43,911 bases of DNA from an uncultured Mycoplasmatota bacterium (GTDB taxonomy: Bacteria > Bacillota_I > Bacilli_A > RF39 > UBA660): assembly GCA_947305065.1 (NCBI GenBank), contig CAMZCT010000015.1:1-43911 (forward strand), read 5' to 3'. How positions within the stretch are numbered: the stretch's first letter is position 1; each line of letters begins with the position of its first letter. Below, piece by piece: positions 25,785-34,434 of the stretch. The position numbers were made by a program, and so were the translations under genes. The notes beneath the pieces are model-generated. The model saw only the letters and a program-made list of their open reading frames with translations. It did no database searches and was not told the DNA's origin.

Positions 25785-26771
25785 TTATTTCTCCTTAGAA
25801 AATAAAGATTGTCTTACTTCTATTAAGTCTTGATACGAAGTATTTATATGCAATTGACAAGCTTTTTTAATGTTTACAAAACCTACCCCTTTTATTACTA
25901 CGTCTGTATTATTTGGTATATTTAACACCTTGTTTTCTTTATCTAATAGTTTATCTTCAAATACTTTTTCTATAATAAGATTGTTACTAATATAAAAAGT
26001 AAGACTATTAACATTGTGAGGACTTAGATAAATCCTATCTTCTATCACTAAACCAGTATTATCTTTAGTTTGATACGTTAATGGTTTTATGAATGATTTA
26101 GGATTAGTTCTTTTTATCAATTCATATTCATCTTTTTTATATAGATTATTATTAAGTATAAAACCAGGTGTATCTATTAAAGTTAAATCATCAATTTTTA
26201 TATTTAAAAAATCTAAAGTAGTATTTGGTATAGAAGAAGTTGTTATATTGCTAGTTCCTTCTATTTTATTGGTTATTGTATTAATAAATGTACTTTTACC
26301 GGAATTTGTATAACCAACAATGAAAGCTTTTTTACCATTACTATTTTTTATTAAAGTAATTATTTTATCAATATTATATTTTTTTCTTGAACTTAAGTAA
26401 TAGATATCTTCGTTTATATCATAATTTTTATGAATAAAAGATGAGATATTTTCTTCTCTTATACTTTTAGGTATTATATCTTTTTTGCTGATTACTAAAA
26501 TTTTTGGAGCTTTAATATTTTTAAAAGTATTAATTGTTTCATTGTTAATATTTAATAAATCTAATAAAAATATGGTAAATAATTTTTCGAAATTAAGTCG
26601 TTCTAGTATTCTAGTGTTGATGTTTTCTAGTTCTACTTCCTTATACTCATTATAATTTTTTAAGCGAAAGCATCTTTCACAGTATGAAGAATCTTTCTTA
26701 GGAGAATACCCAACTTGTTTTGGATTAGTATATTGTAATTCAATTCCACAGCCTAAACACTTAGTCATCAT
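25785..26771 (-). CDS. yqeH: Ribosome-biogenesis GTPase YqeH
   Basis: 328 residues. N-terminal zinc finger 'CLGCGIELQ ... SYCERCFRL', then a circularly permuted GTPase (order G4-G5-G1-G2-G3): 'ISKKDIIP', 'SSRKKYNI', 'VGYTNSGKSTFINTI', 'LIDTPGF'. YqeH acts in assembly of the 30S subunit. It overlaps the start of its upstream neighbour yqeG's end, in the conserved yqeG-yqeH order of Firmicutes. The C-terminal domain (about 230-328) is present, so the protein is complete. Confidence 0.95.
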   Translation of the reverse strand: MMTKCLGCGIELQYTNPKQVGYSPKKDSSYCERCFRLKNYNEYKEVELENINTRILERLNFEKLFTIFLLDLLNINNETINTFKNIKAPKILVISKKDIIPKSIREENISSFIHKNYDINEDIYYLSSRKKYNIDKIITLIKNSNGKKAFIVGYTNSGKSTFINTITNKIEGTSNITTSSIPNTTLDFLNIKIDDLTLIDTPGFILNNNLYKKDEYELIKRTNPKSFIKPLTYQTKDNTGLVIEDRIYLSPHNVNSLTFYISNNLIIEKVFEDKLLDKENKVLNIPNNTDVVIKGVGFVNIKKACQLHINTSYQDLIEVRQSLFSKEK

Positions 26772-27273
26772 ATTTTCCCCTTTCTATTAGATTATATTTT
26801 TTTATATTATTATTTTCGCGAACTCTTAATAATTTAGTAAATAATGATTCATTATTCGATATTTTATCTACTAAAATACTTGTTATTGCCATTTTATTTG
26901 CGCCTAGTACATCTGTGTATAATTGATCTCCAATTGCAGCTACATTATCCGTATTCACTTTATAATCTTTTAGGAATTTTTTATAATTCATACGTAATGG
27001 TTTTACAGAGAAGGCATAATAAGGAATACCAAGTAATTTACCATATCTTTTGGCTCTAGCTGGATAAGTGTTTGTAAAAAGAATTATAGTAAAATCTTTT
27101 TTTAAGCTACTAATTAAATCTATAGCTTTTTTACATGGTGTTTTTTCTTTATCATCACCAATAGTGTTATCAATGTCTAAAAGAAGATAATGTATATTAT
27201 TATCTTTTAATCTTTGATAGTTAATACTATATATGTTTTGGTAATAGAAATTTGGTTTAATTAGTTTATCCAT
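26761..27273 (-). CDS. yqeG: HAD-superfamily phosphatase YqeG
   Basis: 170 residues. HAD motif I 'YLLLDIDNTIGDDKEK' (DxDNT), motif II 'ILFTNT', and 'GDQLYTDVLGANK' as motif IV. YqeG (HAD subfamily IIIA) is a putative phosphatase of unknown substrate, nearly always next to yqeH. Its stop overlaps the yqeH start by 11 bp. Start ATG follows AAGGAG. Confidence 0.93.
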   Translation of the reverse strand: MDKLIKPNFYYQNIYSINYQRLKDNNIHYLLLDIDNTIGDDKEKTPCKKAIDLISSLKKDFTIILFTNTYPARAKRYGKLLGIPYYAFSVKPLRMNYKKFLKDYKVNTDNVAAIGDQLYTDVLGANKMAITSILVDKISNNESLFTKLLRVRENNNIKKYNLIERGKYDD

Positions 27274-27314
27274 ATGATCTCCTTACTACATTATTATATA
27301 ATAAATTTTACCTT

Positions 27315-27344
27315 AAAAAAAGTTCTAGTCGATTAGACTAGAAC
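27315..27344 (-). terminator. Terminator of the lipoprotein gene
   Basis: GTTCTAGTC / GACTAGAAC stem (27,322-27,330 and 27,336-27,344) followed on the minus strand by seven T; the stop codon lies inside the stem. Confidence 0.9.
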
Positions 27345-27933
27345 AATTATCTTTACCGTGAGAATAAATCTTATTGCAATCAGTATCTTCACACAAACGA
27401 CCATTTTTAGTATATAAAAGAATAGTCTTATTTTTATCATTTTCTGGAGTTAGCTTTATTATACCTTTTTCTATTTTGTATTTACCAGTAATGATATCTT
27501 TACTAGTTGCTTCATCACTGTCTTTATATGTGTATGTACCATTGCTTTTTAATTCATATAAAGACATGTTGTTTTTAGCGTTACTTTGCTTGGCTTCTTT
27601 TACTCCTGTCATAGAACTTAATTCTTCAATATATGTTCCAACGGAATCATGAGATGAGAAAGAAAAGACATAAGTAGCGTATATTTCATCATTTGTTTTT
27701 AATTGTTCTTGGTAATCTTGTTTACTGTAGTAGTTTGATGCGGCTAAATTTTCAAAAGTAGCAGCTTTCTCTTCTATTTTGGCTTTAGCATCATCAGTTA
27801 TGTCGTCATTAAGTAGAACAACTATAGTAGCTGTTTCGTTGTACTTACACCAATATCCAGTAAATTTATTATTACAACCCGTTAGAAATATAAGTAATAA
27901 TGTTATTACTAATATTTTAAGTTTATTCTTCAT
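27325..27933 (-). CDS. Lipoprotein, possibly FtsX-ectodomain-like
   Basis: 202 residues with a lipoprotein signal ending 'LLIFLTGC'. Residues about 35-120 ('IVVLLNDDITDDAKAKIEEK', 'YVFSFSSHDSVGTYIEELSS', 'GVKEAKQ') resemble in pattern the extracytoplasmic loop of the cell-division protein FtsX (strand, helix, then a V-x-x-v-x-y strand). The C-terminal part reads like a small beta domain ('LKSNGTYTYKDSDE', 'GKYKIEKGIIKLT'). It lies just downstream of divIVA and sepF, which fits a cell-envelope role. The FtsX resemblance is by eye and uncertain. Confidence 0.7.
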   Translation of the reverse strand: MKNKLKILVITLLLIFLTGCNNKFTGYWCKYNETATIVVLLNDDITDDAKAKIEEKAATFENLAASNYYSKQDYQEQLKTNDEIYATYVFSFSSHDSVGTYIEELSSMTGVKEAKQSNAKNNMSLYELKSNGTYTYKDSDEATSKDIITGKYKIEKGIIKLTPENDKNKTILLYTKNGRLCEDTDCNKIYSHGKDNCSSLID

Positions 27934-27976
27934 CCATTTTATCCCTCTTCCTCTCTTTATATTATAACATAACTTA

Positions 27977-28009
27977 AAAAAATAAGAACTATTAAATAGC
28001 TCTTATTAA
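27977..28009 (-). terminator. Terminator of divIVA
   Basis: AATAAGA-g-CTATT / AATAG-t-TCTTATT stem followed on the minus strand by TTTTTTAAG, directly after the divIVA stop. Confidence 0.85.
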
Positions 28010-28431
28010 TCTATCTTGTCAATATCTTCGACCAATATTAATTGTTCTTCAACGGTTTGTTTAATACGAGCTTTATATATTTTTATTTGTTTTTTCAAAG
28101 CCATTACTTCGGCATTGGTTTTAGCTGCTTCAGTAAGGGAATCATTGATTATTCTAGAGGCATTCTTCTTAGCATCTTCGATTATTAGATTTGCTTCCTC
28201 TTTAGCTACCCTTCTCATTTCACTGGAAGAACTTTCAGCAACTAATAAAGCTTTATTTAAACTATTTTCCATACCATTATAATAATTAGCTTTTTCTTTT
28301 AACATAGCTATTTCTTGGTCTTTAGCTTTTAATTTATTTAAAACACTTTCGTATTCATTAATTATCTCGGAGACGAATTCATTTACTTCATTTTTATTAT
28401 AGCCATTTACAGCTGTAGTAAACTTTTTCAT
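28006..28431 (-). CDS. divIVA: DivIVA-family protein
   Basis: 141 residues. N-terminal 'FTTAVNGYNKNEVNEFVSEI' matches the DivIVA membrane-binding domain (F-x-x-x-x-x-G-Y-x-x-x-x-V-D/N-x-F), followed by coiled coil to the end. DivIVA binds negatively curved membrane at poles and septa and recruits division and wall-synthesis proteins. Shorter than B. subtilis DivIVA, closer to GpsB in length, but the motif is DivIVA-like. It lies directly downstream of sepF, as in the Firmicute division cluster. Confidence 0.88.
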   Translation of the reverse strand: MKKFTTAVNGYNKNEVNEFVSEIINEYESVLNKLKAKDQEIAMLKEKANYYNGMENSLNKALLVAESSSSEMRRVAKEEANLIIEDAKKNASRIINDSLTEAAKTNAEVMALKKQIKIYKARIKQTVEEQLILVEDIDKID

Positions 28432-28455
28432 AATTCATCCCCCCAGATAATTATT

Positions 28456-28887
28456 TTACCATTCTATTTCTTCAGATTCTTTAGTAGCGTCTTTGTCCTT
28501 AGCATTTTCTTCTGTTATTTTACCTTGAACATTAACATTCTTTGGTGCACATAAATAGATACCAACACCTACTTTTTTCATTGTGCCACCTATAGCATAT
28601 ATACATCCACTTAAGAAATCAATTATTCTTTTGGCTTGGTCTGATGTAACTCTTTTTAGATTTACAACAACACTATTTCTATTTTTCAAATGGTCAGCGA
28701 TTTGTTGACTTTCAGAATAAGCACGTGGTTCTAAAAGAATCATTTTTCCACCAGTTGTATCTACATCTGCATCTTTTCCTTTGCTATCGCTCTTACTATC
28801 GTTGTAAAAACTTTCTTCGATTTCATTTGGATCGTCGATTACATCTACTTCACTTTTTCCACCAAATACACCATCTAATAATCCCAT
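28456..28887 (-). CDS. sepF: Cell division protein SepF
   Basis: About 143 residues from ATG 28,887, seven bases after GGGAGG; an in-frame start at 28,902 precedes that site. The amphipathic N-terminal 'MGLLDGVF' (membrane anchor), acidic linker, then the SepF core about residues 48-130 ('ILLEPRAYSESQQIADHLKN', 'VVNLKRVTSDQAKRIIDFLS', 'VGVGIYLCAPKNV'). SepF tethers FtsZ to the membrane and shapes the septum. Operon with divIVA. Confidence 0.95.
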   Translation of the reverse strand: MGLLDGVFGGKSEVDVIDDPNEIEESFYNDSKSDSKGKDADVDTTGGKMILLEPRAYSESQQIADHLKNRNSVVVNLKRVTSDQAKRIIDFLSGCIYAIGGTMKKVGVGIYLCAPKNVNVQGKITEENAKDKDATKESEEIEW

Positions 28888-28968
28888 CTTGTGTCCTCCC
28901 ACCTTATTTATATTTCTTTAATATTATATCTAAAATTTATTAAATATTCAATGACTTCTTTATGTTTT

Positions 28969-30351
28969 TTAGAAATTAATTTCTTCTTCAATATATTTTT
29001 TTACTTCATCAATAGGTATTGTAACTTGACTCATTGTATCTCTGTCACGAACGGTAACTGTTTTTGATTCTAAGGTATTATCATCAATAGTAATTGAGAA
29101 TGGTGTTCCAACCGCATCACTTCTTCTGTATCTTTTACCAATTGAACCAGCTTCGTCATAAGTTACCATGAAATATTTAGATAATTCTGCATATAATTCA
29201 AGAGCTTTTTCAGAATGTTTCTTTTTTATTAACGGAAGAATTGTTGCTTTATATGGAGCTAAATAAGGGTGAATATGTAATACTTCTCTTGTGTCTCCAC
29301 CTTCTAATTCTTCAACTTCATAAGCGTTACTTAAGAAAGCAAGTAATGCTCTATCTAAACCTAATGATGGTTCAACAACATATGGAATATATTTTTCATT
29401 TGTTTCTGGGTCTAAATATCTTAAATCTTGTTTAGAATGTTCCATATGAACACCTAAATCGTAATCAGTACGGTCAGCAATACCCCATAATTCTCCCCAA
29501 CCCATTGGGAATAAGAACTCAATATCAGTAGTTGCTTTACTATAGAAAGATAATTCTTCTTTAGAATGATCTCTATATCTTAGATTTTCATCTTTAAGTC
29601 CTAAAGATTTTAACCAATCTATACAATAATTTTTCCAATAGTTAAACCATTCTAGATCTGTATCTGGTTTACAGAAGAACTCTAGTTCCATCTGTTCAAA
29701 TTCTCTGGTTCTAAAGATAAAATTACCAGGAGTTATTTCATTTCTAAAACTTTTACCTGTTTGACCAATACCAAATGGTACTTTAGCACGCATACTTCTT
29801 TGAACGTTTAAGAAGTTAACAAATATTCCTTGAGCAGTTTCTCCACGAAGATATACTTTTGATTTAGTATCTTCAGTAACTCCTAAGTGGGTTTCAAATA
29901 GCAAGTTGAACTTACGAATTGGGGTAAAATCGTTACTTCCACATTTTGGACAAGTAATATTGTTTTGCTTAATGAAATCTTCTATTTTTTTATTATCCCA
30001 ACCATCACCAGTTTCTTTACCTTTGGTAAAATCTTCTATTAATTTATCAGCACGGTGACGAGCCTTACATTTTTTACAATCTATTAATGGATCATTAAAA
30101 TTAGTTACATGACCAGATGCAACCCAAGTTTCAGGATTCATTAAAATAGCAGCATCTAAACCATAGTTGTTAGGATTTTCTTGTATGAATTTTTTCCACC
30201 AAGCACGACGAATATTTTCTTTTAATTCTCTTCCTAGTGAACCATAATCCCAAGTATTGGATAAACCTCCATAAATTTCACTTCCTTGGAAGATAAAACC
30301 ATATTGCTTACAATAATTAACCAGTTCTTCCATGTTTTTGGCTTTAGTCAT
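28969..30351 (-). CDS. glyS: Glycyl-tRNA synthetase (dimeric type)
   Basis: 460 residues, the single-chain homodimeric class II enzyme (not the GlyQ/GlyS heterotetramer). Motifs: '[20 protein letters not shown]' at the start, 'RAWWKKFI', zinc-type cysteines '[13 protein letters not shown]' and 'CPKCGSNDF', motif 2 region '[20 protein letters not shown]', motif 3 '[14 protein letters not shown]', C-terminal anticodon-binding domain. Attaches glycine to tRNA-Gly. Preceded by a T-box leader and its own promoter, so expression responds to uncharged tRNA-Gly. Confidence 0.97.
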   Translation of the reverse strand: MTKAKNMEELVNYCKQYGFIFQGSEIYGGLSNTWDYGSLGRELKENIRRAWWKKFIQENPNNYGLDAAILMNPETWVASGHVTNFNDPLIDCKKCKARHRADKLIEDFTKGKETGDGWDNKKIEDFIKQNNITCPKCGSNDFTPIRKFNLLFETHLGVTEDTKSKVYLRGETAQGIFVNFLNVQRSMRAKVPFGIGQTGKSFRNEITPGNFIFRTREFEQMELEFFCKPDTDLEWFNYWKNYCIDWLKSLGLKDENLRYRDHSKEELSFYSKATTDIEFLFPMGWGELWGIADRTDYDLGVHMEHSKQDLRYLDPETNEKYIPYVVEPSLGLDRALLAFLSNAYEVEELEGGDTREVLHIHPYLAPYKATILPLIKKKHSEKALELYAELSKYFMVTYDEAGSIGKRYRRSDAVGTPFSITIDDNTLESKTVTVRDRDTMSQVTIPIDEVKKYIEEEINF

Positions 30352-30368
30352 TTTTATTCCTTCTTTCT

Positions 30369-30494
30369 AATAAAAAAACGCCAAGAAATATCTGTAGGAG
30401 CGAGTTATACCCGTGGTTCCATCCTACTTATTTCTTGACGAAATCTCTTAATTTCATATAGCTCCAGGTTGCCAAGCCCTTCATCACTTGTATG
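30369..30494 (-). promoter_or_regulatory. T-box leader (glycine) upstream of glyS
   Basis: The conserved T-box AGGATGGAACCACGGG lies at 30,410-30,425 on the minus strand. The antiterminator arms TAGGA / TCCTA enclose it, nested inside a longer stem CAAGAAATA / TATTTCTTG that ends in T7 (30,372-30,378). A GGC triplet in 'CTTGGCAAC' (about 30,470) is a candidate glycine specifier. The whole leader is only ~125 nt, so Stem I appears much reduced. Senses uncharged tRNA-Gly. Confidence 0.8.
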
Positions 30495-30499
30495 TGTTA

Positions 30500-30528
30500 T
30501 TTATATCATATTTATTTTTCTTATGCAA
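30500..30528 (-). promoter_or_regulatory. glyS promoter
   Basis: TTGCAT (30,523-30,528), 17-bp spacer, TATAAA (30,500-30,505) on the minus strand; predicted transcript start about 30,493. Confidence 0.7.
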
Positions 30529-30531
30529 GAA

Positions 30532-31230
30532 TTATTTTTTAGCATTACCAAATCTTCTATCTCTTTTATTATATTCTATGATAGCTTTATCAAAGTCTTC
30601 CGTAGAGAAGTCGGGAAAGTAAGTTTTAGGAAAATAGAATTCGGCATATGAGTTTTGCCATAATAAGAAATTGCTAAATCTTAATTCCCCACTTGTCCTG
30701 ATCATTAAATCAACATCTGGTAAGTCTTGATATAGGTAATGACTGAATAATTCTTCTGTTATTTCTTCTGGTTTTAAACCGGCTTGAATTATTTTTTTTG
30801 TAGCATCAACTATTTCAGCACGTCCACCATAGTTTAGACAAAGATTTAAAGTGCCACCAGTGTTATTCTTTGTCTCTTCAGTTATTTTATTTCTAGCATT
30901 AATAACCTTTTTAGGTAGTGGTTCATCTCTTCCTGAGAATATTACTTTTATATTATTTTCCATAAAAAAGCCTTTTTCTTTATTGTTCATTAAGACAAAT
31001 AAATCCATCAAATGCTTTACTTCGTCTTTATCTCTTTTAAAGTTTTCGGTAGAAAAGACATAAATACTTAGATATTTAACGCCTCTTTCAAGCGCATATT
31101 TACCTATTTTTTTGATGTTTTGATAACCAGCATCATGACCTTCTAAACGACTTTTTCCTTTTTTTTTAGCCCATCTACCATTACCATCAATAATAATAGC
31201 AACATGGTCGGGTATTACTAATTTTTTCAT
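30532..31230 (-). CDS. uppS: Isoprenyl transferase (undecaprenyl diphosphate synthase)
   Basis: 232 residues of the cis-prenyltransferase family. 'VAIIIDGNGRWAKKKG' holds the catalytic Asp and the diphosphate-binding loop; 'LNYGGRAEIVDA', 'LMIRTSGELRFSNFLLWQ' and 'YAEFYFPKTYFPDF' are the other signature regions. It makes the C55 lipid carrier for peptidoglycan from FPP and IPP. It lies 13 bp after recO; start ATG after AGAGGA. Its carrier links functionally to dgkA in the same gene run. Confidence 0.96.
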   Translation of the reverse strand: MKKLVIPDHVAIIIDGNGRWAKKKGKSRLEGHDAGYQNIKKIGKYALERGVKYLSIYVFSTENFKRDKDEVKHLMDLFVLMNNKEKGFFMENNIKVIFSGRDEPLPKKVINARNKITEETKNNTGGTLNLCLNYGGRAEIVDATKKIIQAGLKPEEITEELFSHYLYQDLPDVDLMIRTSGELRFSNFLLWQNSYAEFYFPKTYFPDFSTEDFDKAIIEYNKRDRRFGNAKK

Positions 31231-31243
31231 ATTAATCCTCTTT

Positions 31244-31978
31244 TTATTTTAATTTTTCTATCGATTTAAGAAATTCTTTACTTTTTAAATATAAACCAGT
31301 ATATCTTTCATAATACTTATTTAAAAAATAATTGATTTCTTCTACTATATCTAAACTTATATTTATTTTAGAAATACTGTCGATGTCTATCAAATAATAT
31401 CTTCTTAGCATTATAATTGTTTTTTTATTCAATATTCTTTGATTGGTATAGCAGTTTTTACAGATATATCCACCAGCATCTGGATCGATTGTAATAATAT
31501 TTTCTTTACTACCACACTTTATACATCCATATAGATTTAATCCTACACCTAAGTAATCCAAATATTTTAATTCTAATATATTAGTAATTATTAAAGGATT
31601 AAGTTTATTATTGATCTTTATTAAAGAACTTTTATATAATTCAAAAATGCTATTTTCATTACTTTGTTTATATACTTGATAAGTTAGCTCTGTTAGATAA
31701 GTAGCATAGCTTATCAATTCTATATCATTTCTAATATTCTTAAAATTATCAATAATATCAACATCTATAAGTTTAGATAATTTGTTATCTTTGTAATCAA
31801 CATGATAGTAAGCATAATTGAATCTTTCGGTTTTAGTACGAAGAGGATTTCTTAAAGATTTAACTCCCTTACACATTATACCTATCATACCCATATCAGG
31901 AGTAATTATATTGATTATTTTAGAGTTGTCTCCATAAGCAGTCTCTGTTAAAACTATTCCTTCAATTTTCTTTATCAT
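31244..31978 (-). CDS. recO: DNA repair protein RecO
   Basis: 244 residues. N-terminal OB-fold ('IEGIVLTETAYGDNSKIINI'), helical middle, and a zinc finger 'CIKCGSKENIITIDPDAGGY' with the second pair in 'ICKNC'. RecO loads RecA on SSB-coated DNA with RecR. It follows era across a terminator-like hairpin in the conserved era-recO order of Firmicutes. Confidence 0.92.
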   Translation of the reverse strand: MIKKIEGIVLTETAYGDNSKIINIITPDMGMIGIMCKGVKSLRNPLRTKTERFNYAYYHVDYKDNKLSKLIDVDIIDNFKNIRNDIELISYATYLTELTYQVYKQSNENSIFELYKSSLIKINNKLNPLIITNILELKYLDYLGVGLNLYGCIKCGSKENIITIDPDAGGYICKNCYTNQRILNKKTIIMLRRYYLIDIDSISKINISLDIVEEINYFLNKYYERYTGLYLKSKEFLKSIEKLK

Positions 31979-32003
31979 TGCTCATCACGATTTAATTATA
32001 TCA

Positions 32004-32029
32004 CAAAAAAAGCCTTAAAAAGGCTTTTT
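32004..32029 (-). terminator. Terminator between era and recO
   Basis: AAAAGCCTT / AAGGCTTTT stem followed on the minus strand by TTTTTG, directly at the era stop. Confidence 0.85.
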
Positions 32030-32915
32030 ACATTTCTAATTCATTAAATCCTAGTTCTTGGAAATATTTTTCTTTATCACGCCAATTTTTAAGGGTTTTA
32101 ACGTATAATTCTAAATATACTTGTTTACCTAATAAAGCTTCGATATCTTTACGTGCTTCGATACCTACACTTTTTAATAACTGACCATCTTTGCCGATTA
32201 CTATCTTTTTAATGGAATCACGATCAACTATGACATCAACAGTAATATTAATAATATCGGCTTTTTCCTCAAATTTAGATGTAACACATGTAATACTGTG
32301 TGGGATTTCCTGTTCTGTCATTCTTAGTAATTTTTCTCTTACAAATTCTGAAGCCATAAAACTTATACTACTCGAGGTAATCATGTCTTCGTCGAAATAG
32401 CGAATATTATCTGTTAAATATCTTTTAATTGTAGCTAATAAATCGTCGACGTTATTCTTTTTTAAAGCAGAGACAGGAATTATTTCTGCGAAATCATACA
32501 AATCACGGTAAGCATTTATACATTCAACTATTTCTTCTCTAGTCATTTTGTCTATTTTATTTAAAATCAATAATACAGGAGAATCAGTTGATTTTAAATC
32601 AGAAATTATTTTTTTGTCTCCAGCACCTAGTCCATCCTCGGCATCGACAACTAATAAGATAGCATCGACATCTCTGGTTAGGCTTTGCGCTTCTTTGTTT
32701 AGTATTTTACCTAATTTATTAATAGGTTTATGTATTCCAGGAGTATCAACAAATACTATTTGATATCCTTCTTCATTATATATTCCTTGAATTATATTAC
32801 GAGTTGTTTGAGGTTTATTTGATGTTATAGCTATCTTTTGATTAACCAAACTATTTAATAAAGTACTTTTACCAACGTTTGGTCGACCAATAATACTTAC
32901 GAACCCACTGCGCAT
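32028..32915 (-). CDS. era: GTPase Era
   Basis: 295 residues. G1 'IIGRPNVGKSTLLNSLV', G3 'FVDTPGIHKP', G4 'LILNKIDKM', G5 'VSALK', then the C-terminal KH domain with 'KIVIGKDGQLLKSVG' that binds the 3' end of 16S rRNA. Required for 30S maturation. Its start overlaps the dgkA end by 19 bp, so translation is coupled. Confidence 0.97.
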   Translation of the reverse strand: MRSGFVSIIGRPNVGKSTLLNSLVNQKIAITSNKPQTTRNIIQGIYNEEGYQIVFVDTPGIHKPINKLGKILNKEAQSLTRDVDAILLVVDAEDGLGAGDKKIISDLKSTDSPVLLILNKIDKMTREEIVECINAYRDLYDFAEIIPVSALKKNNVDDLLATIKRYLTDNIRYFDEDMITSSSISFMASEFVREKLLRMTEQEIPHSITCVTSKFEEKADIINITVDVIVDRDSIKKIVIGKDGQLLKSVGIEARKDIEALLGKQVYLELYVKTLKNWRDKEKYFQELGFNELEM

Positions 32916-33316
32916 AAAACACCTATTATATCTATTATATGTGGTATATAGATAACAAATCCAATTACTCCTGCCATCATAGCTAAAACGAAGGTAGCGG
33001 CACTTCCGCAGTCTTTTGCTATTTTAGCCAATGGATGTATCTCTAAAGTTACTAAGTCTACTACTGCTTCTATAGCAGTATTTATTAGTTCTGCAGCTAG
33101 AACCATTCCAATAGCAATGAAGGTAATTAACCACTCAGTTGGGGCTACATTTAAAACAATATTTGCTATAATAACGGCTATGGTAGCGATAACGTGAATC
33201 AACATACTTTGTTCATATTTATAAGCATATATTAAACCGTCTAAAGAGTAACCAAAGCTCTTTATAAAACGACCAAATCCTCTTTTTTTAATATCATCTC
33301 GTGATATTTTTGTCAT
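32897..33316 (-). CDS. dgkA: Diacylglycerol/undecaprenol kinase
   Basis: 139 residues with three membrane segments and the family signature 'GMVLAAELINTAIEAVVDLV' (E-x-x-N-T-A-I-E). In Gram-positives this enzyme phosphorylates undecaprenol to regenerate the wall lipid carrier. Overlaps both ybeY (upstream) and era (downstream), an arrangement typical of Firmicutes. Complete. Confidence 0.95.
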   Translation of the reverse strand: MTKISRDDIKKRGFGRFIKSFGYSLDGLIYAYKYEQSMLIHVIATIAVIIANIVLNVAPTEWLITFIAIGMVLAAELINTAIEAVVDLVTLEIHPLAKIAKDCGSAATFVLAMMAGVIGFVIYIPHIIDIIGVLCAVGS

Positions 33317-33734
33317 TTAAAATCAACTCCTGTAATCCAAACATAATTTTTTCATCTTCTTCAGTCATATGGTCATACCCTAATAAATGTAATAAACCGT
33401 GAACACAAAGGAATGATAATTCCCTTTTTTCGCTGTGACCATAGCTAACTGCTTGTCTTTTCATTTGTGGAATACATACGTATATATCTCCTAGTACCCG
33501 TATATCATTATACCTCACTTCTTCATTATCTTCAAACGCAAAAGATATGACATCGGTAACACGATCTACTTTTCGATAATCTCTATTTATGCGATGAATT
33601 TCCTCATCATCAACAAATATTACCGAAAAAATAGCGTTGTTTACCTTTTCATGTTCTAGAGTATAATTTAATACATCTTCTAAATAATCATAATCTTTGT
33701 ACAGATTATTATCATCTATCGTTATATCATTCAT
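33294..33734 (-). CDS. ybeY: Endoribonuclease YbeY
   Basis: About 146 residues from ATG 33,734, which overlaps the vanZ stop as ATGA; a TTG at 33,749 is the other in-frame choice. Zinc-binding motif 'CVHGLLHLLGYDHMTEED' (H-x3-H-x5-H) near residue 112, and 'VTDVISFAF' before it. YbeY processes the 16S rRNA 3' end and takes part in 70S quality control, consistent with the neighbouring era. Confidence 0.96.
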   Translation of the reverse strand: MNDITIDDNNLYKDYDYLEDVLNYTLEHEKVNNAIFSVIFVDDEEIHRINRDYRKVDRVTDVISFAFEDNEEVRYNDIRVLGDIYVCIPQMKRQAVSYGHSEKRELSFLCVHGLLHLLGYDHMTEEDEKIMFGLQELILNDKNITR

Positions 33735-34357
33735 AGTTTCACCAACCAAATACTAACTATTAACATAGTTACACCTATTAACATAAGAATTGATAAAGTA
33801 TTATAAAACCAGTCTTTTTTTAATACTTCTGGTAATAAATTCTTTATTTCTCTTAAACTTATATATATCATGAAACCTATTAGAGCCCCCATAGTATTTA
33901 ATATTACATCATCTACATCAAAAGCTCTACCTATCTGGTATTGTATTATCTCTGCAGATAAACTTACTATAAAACTTGGAATAACTACATGTCTTATCTT
34001 CCTGGCTTTTATAAAGTAAGATAAAATAAAACCAAATGGAACAAATAATACTATATTTCCAATTACGTTATGGAAGAACAGCTTAGATCCTATTCGATAT
34101 CTAGCCATTTCCCTAAATATTTGAAAATTTATACCTTTGGTAGAATTCTCTGTACTTAAAAGCATAAAATATAACATTAATAAATATAAAATACTTAATA
34201 GAATAAATATATCTTTATATAACACAACTTTCTCTTTATTTATAATTATATAGCTAATACGACTAATCATAATTATGACGATAAATAGAGTTAACATAGG
34301 CCAAGTTGATTCAAGGGCCCATTTTAAAGTGCTATGAAAAGGAGTTAAATTTTCCAT
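33731..34357 (-). CDS. VanZ-family membrane protein
   Basis: About 208 residues from ATG 34,357 after GGAAGTGA (an earlier ATG at 34,414 has no clear site). Five membrane segments with VanZ-domain features: 'FHNVIGNIVLFVPFGFILSY', 'VIPSFIVSLSAEIIQYQIG' and 'FDVDDVILNTMGALIGFM' (the F-D-x-D-D motif). VanZ-domain proteins are widespread in Firmicutes and mostly of unknown function; there is no van cluster here, so antibiotic resistance should not be assumed. First gene of the overlapping vanZ-ybeY-dgkA-era run. Confidence 0.9.
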   Translation of the reverse strand: MENLTPFHSTLKWALESTWPMLTLFIVIIMISRISYIIINKEKVVLYKDIFILLSILYLLMLYFMLLSTENSTKGINFQIFREMARYRIGSKLFFHNVIGNIVLFVPFGFILSYFIKARKIRHVVIPSFIVSLSAEIIQYQIGRAFDVDDVILNTMGALIGFMIYISLREIKNLLPEVLKKDWFYNTLSILMLIGVTMLIVSIWLVKL

Positions 34358-34418
34358 TACAATCACTTCCAACGATATTATTATACTTTGTTTTTGATAT
34401 TTTTTAAACCCCAAAAGA

Positions 34419-34434
34419 AAAAGGCTTAAAGCCT
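34419..34434 (-). terminator. Terminator of rpsU-yqeY
   Basis: Short stem AGGCTT / AAGCCT followed on the minus strand by TTTTCTTTT, at the yqeY stop. Confidence 0.7.

Noticed and set aside
28969..30351. Long minus- and plus-strand shadow frames over glyS, ppdK, mutL and rpsB
   Set aside because: They lie opposite conserved genes, have no ribosome binding sites and show low-complexity translations.
33731..33749. Reassigned TGA codon, as in some Mollicutes
   Set aside because: TGA clearly ends vanZ and ybeY, and tryptophan is encoded by TGG, so the standard code applies.
33731..34357. Glycopeptide resistance from VanZ-domain genes (also at 5,239-6,327)
   Set aside because: VanZ-domain proteins are common in Firmicutes and no vanHAX or VanRS-like genes are present.
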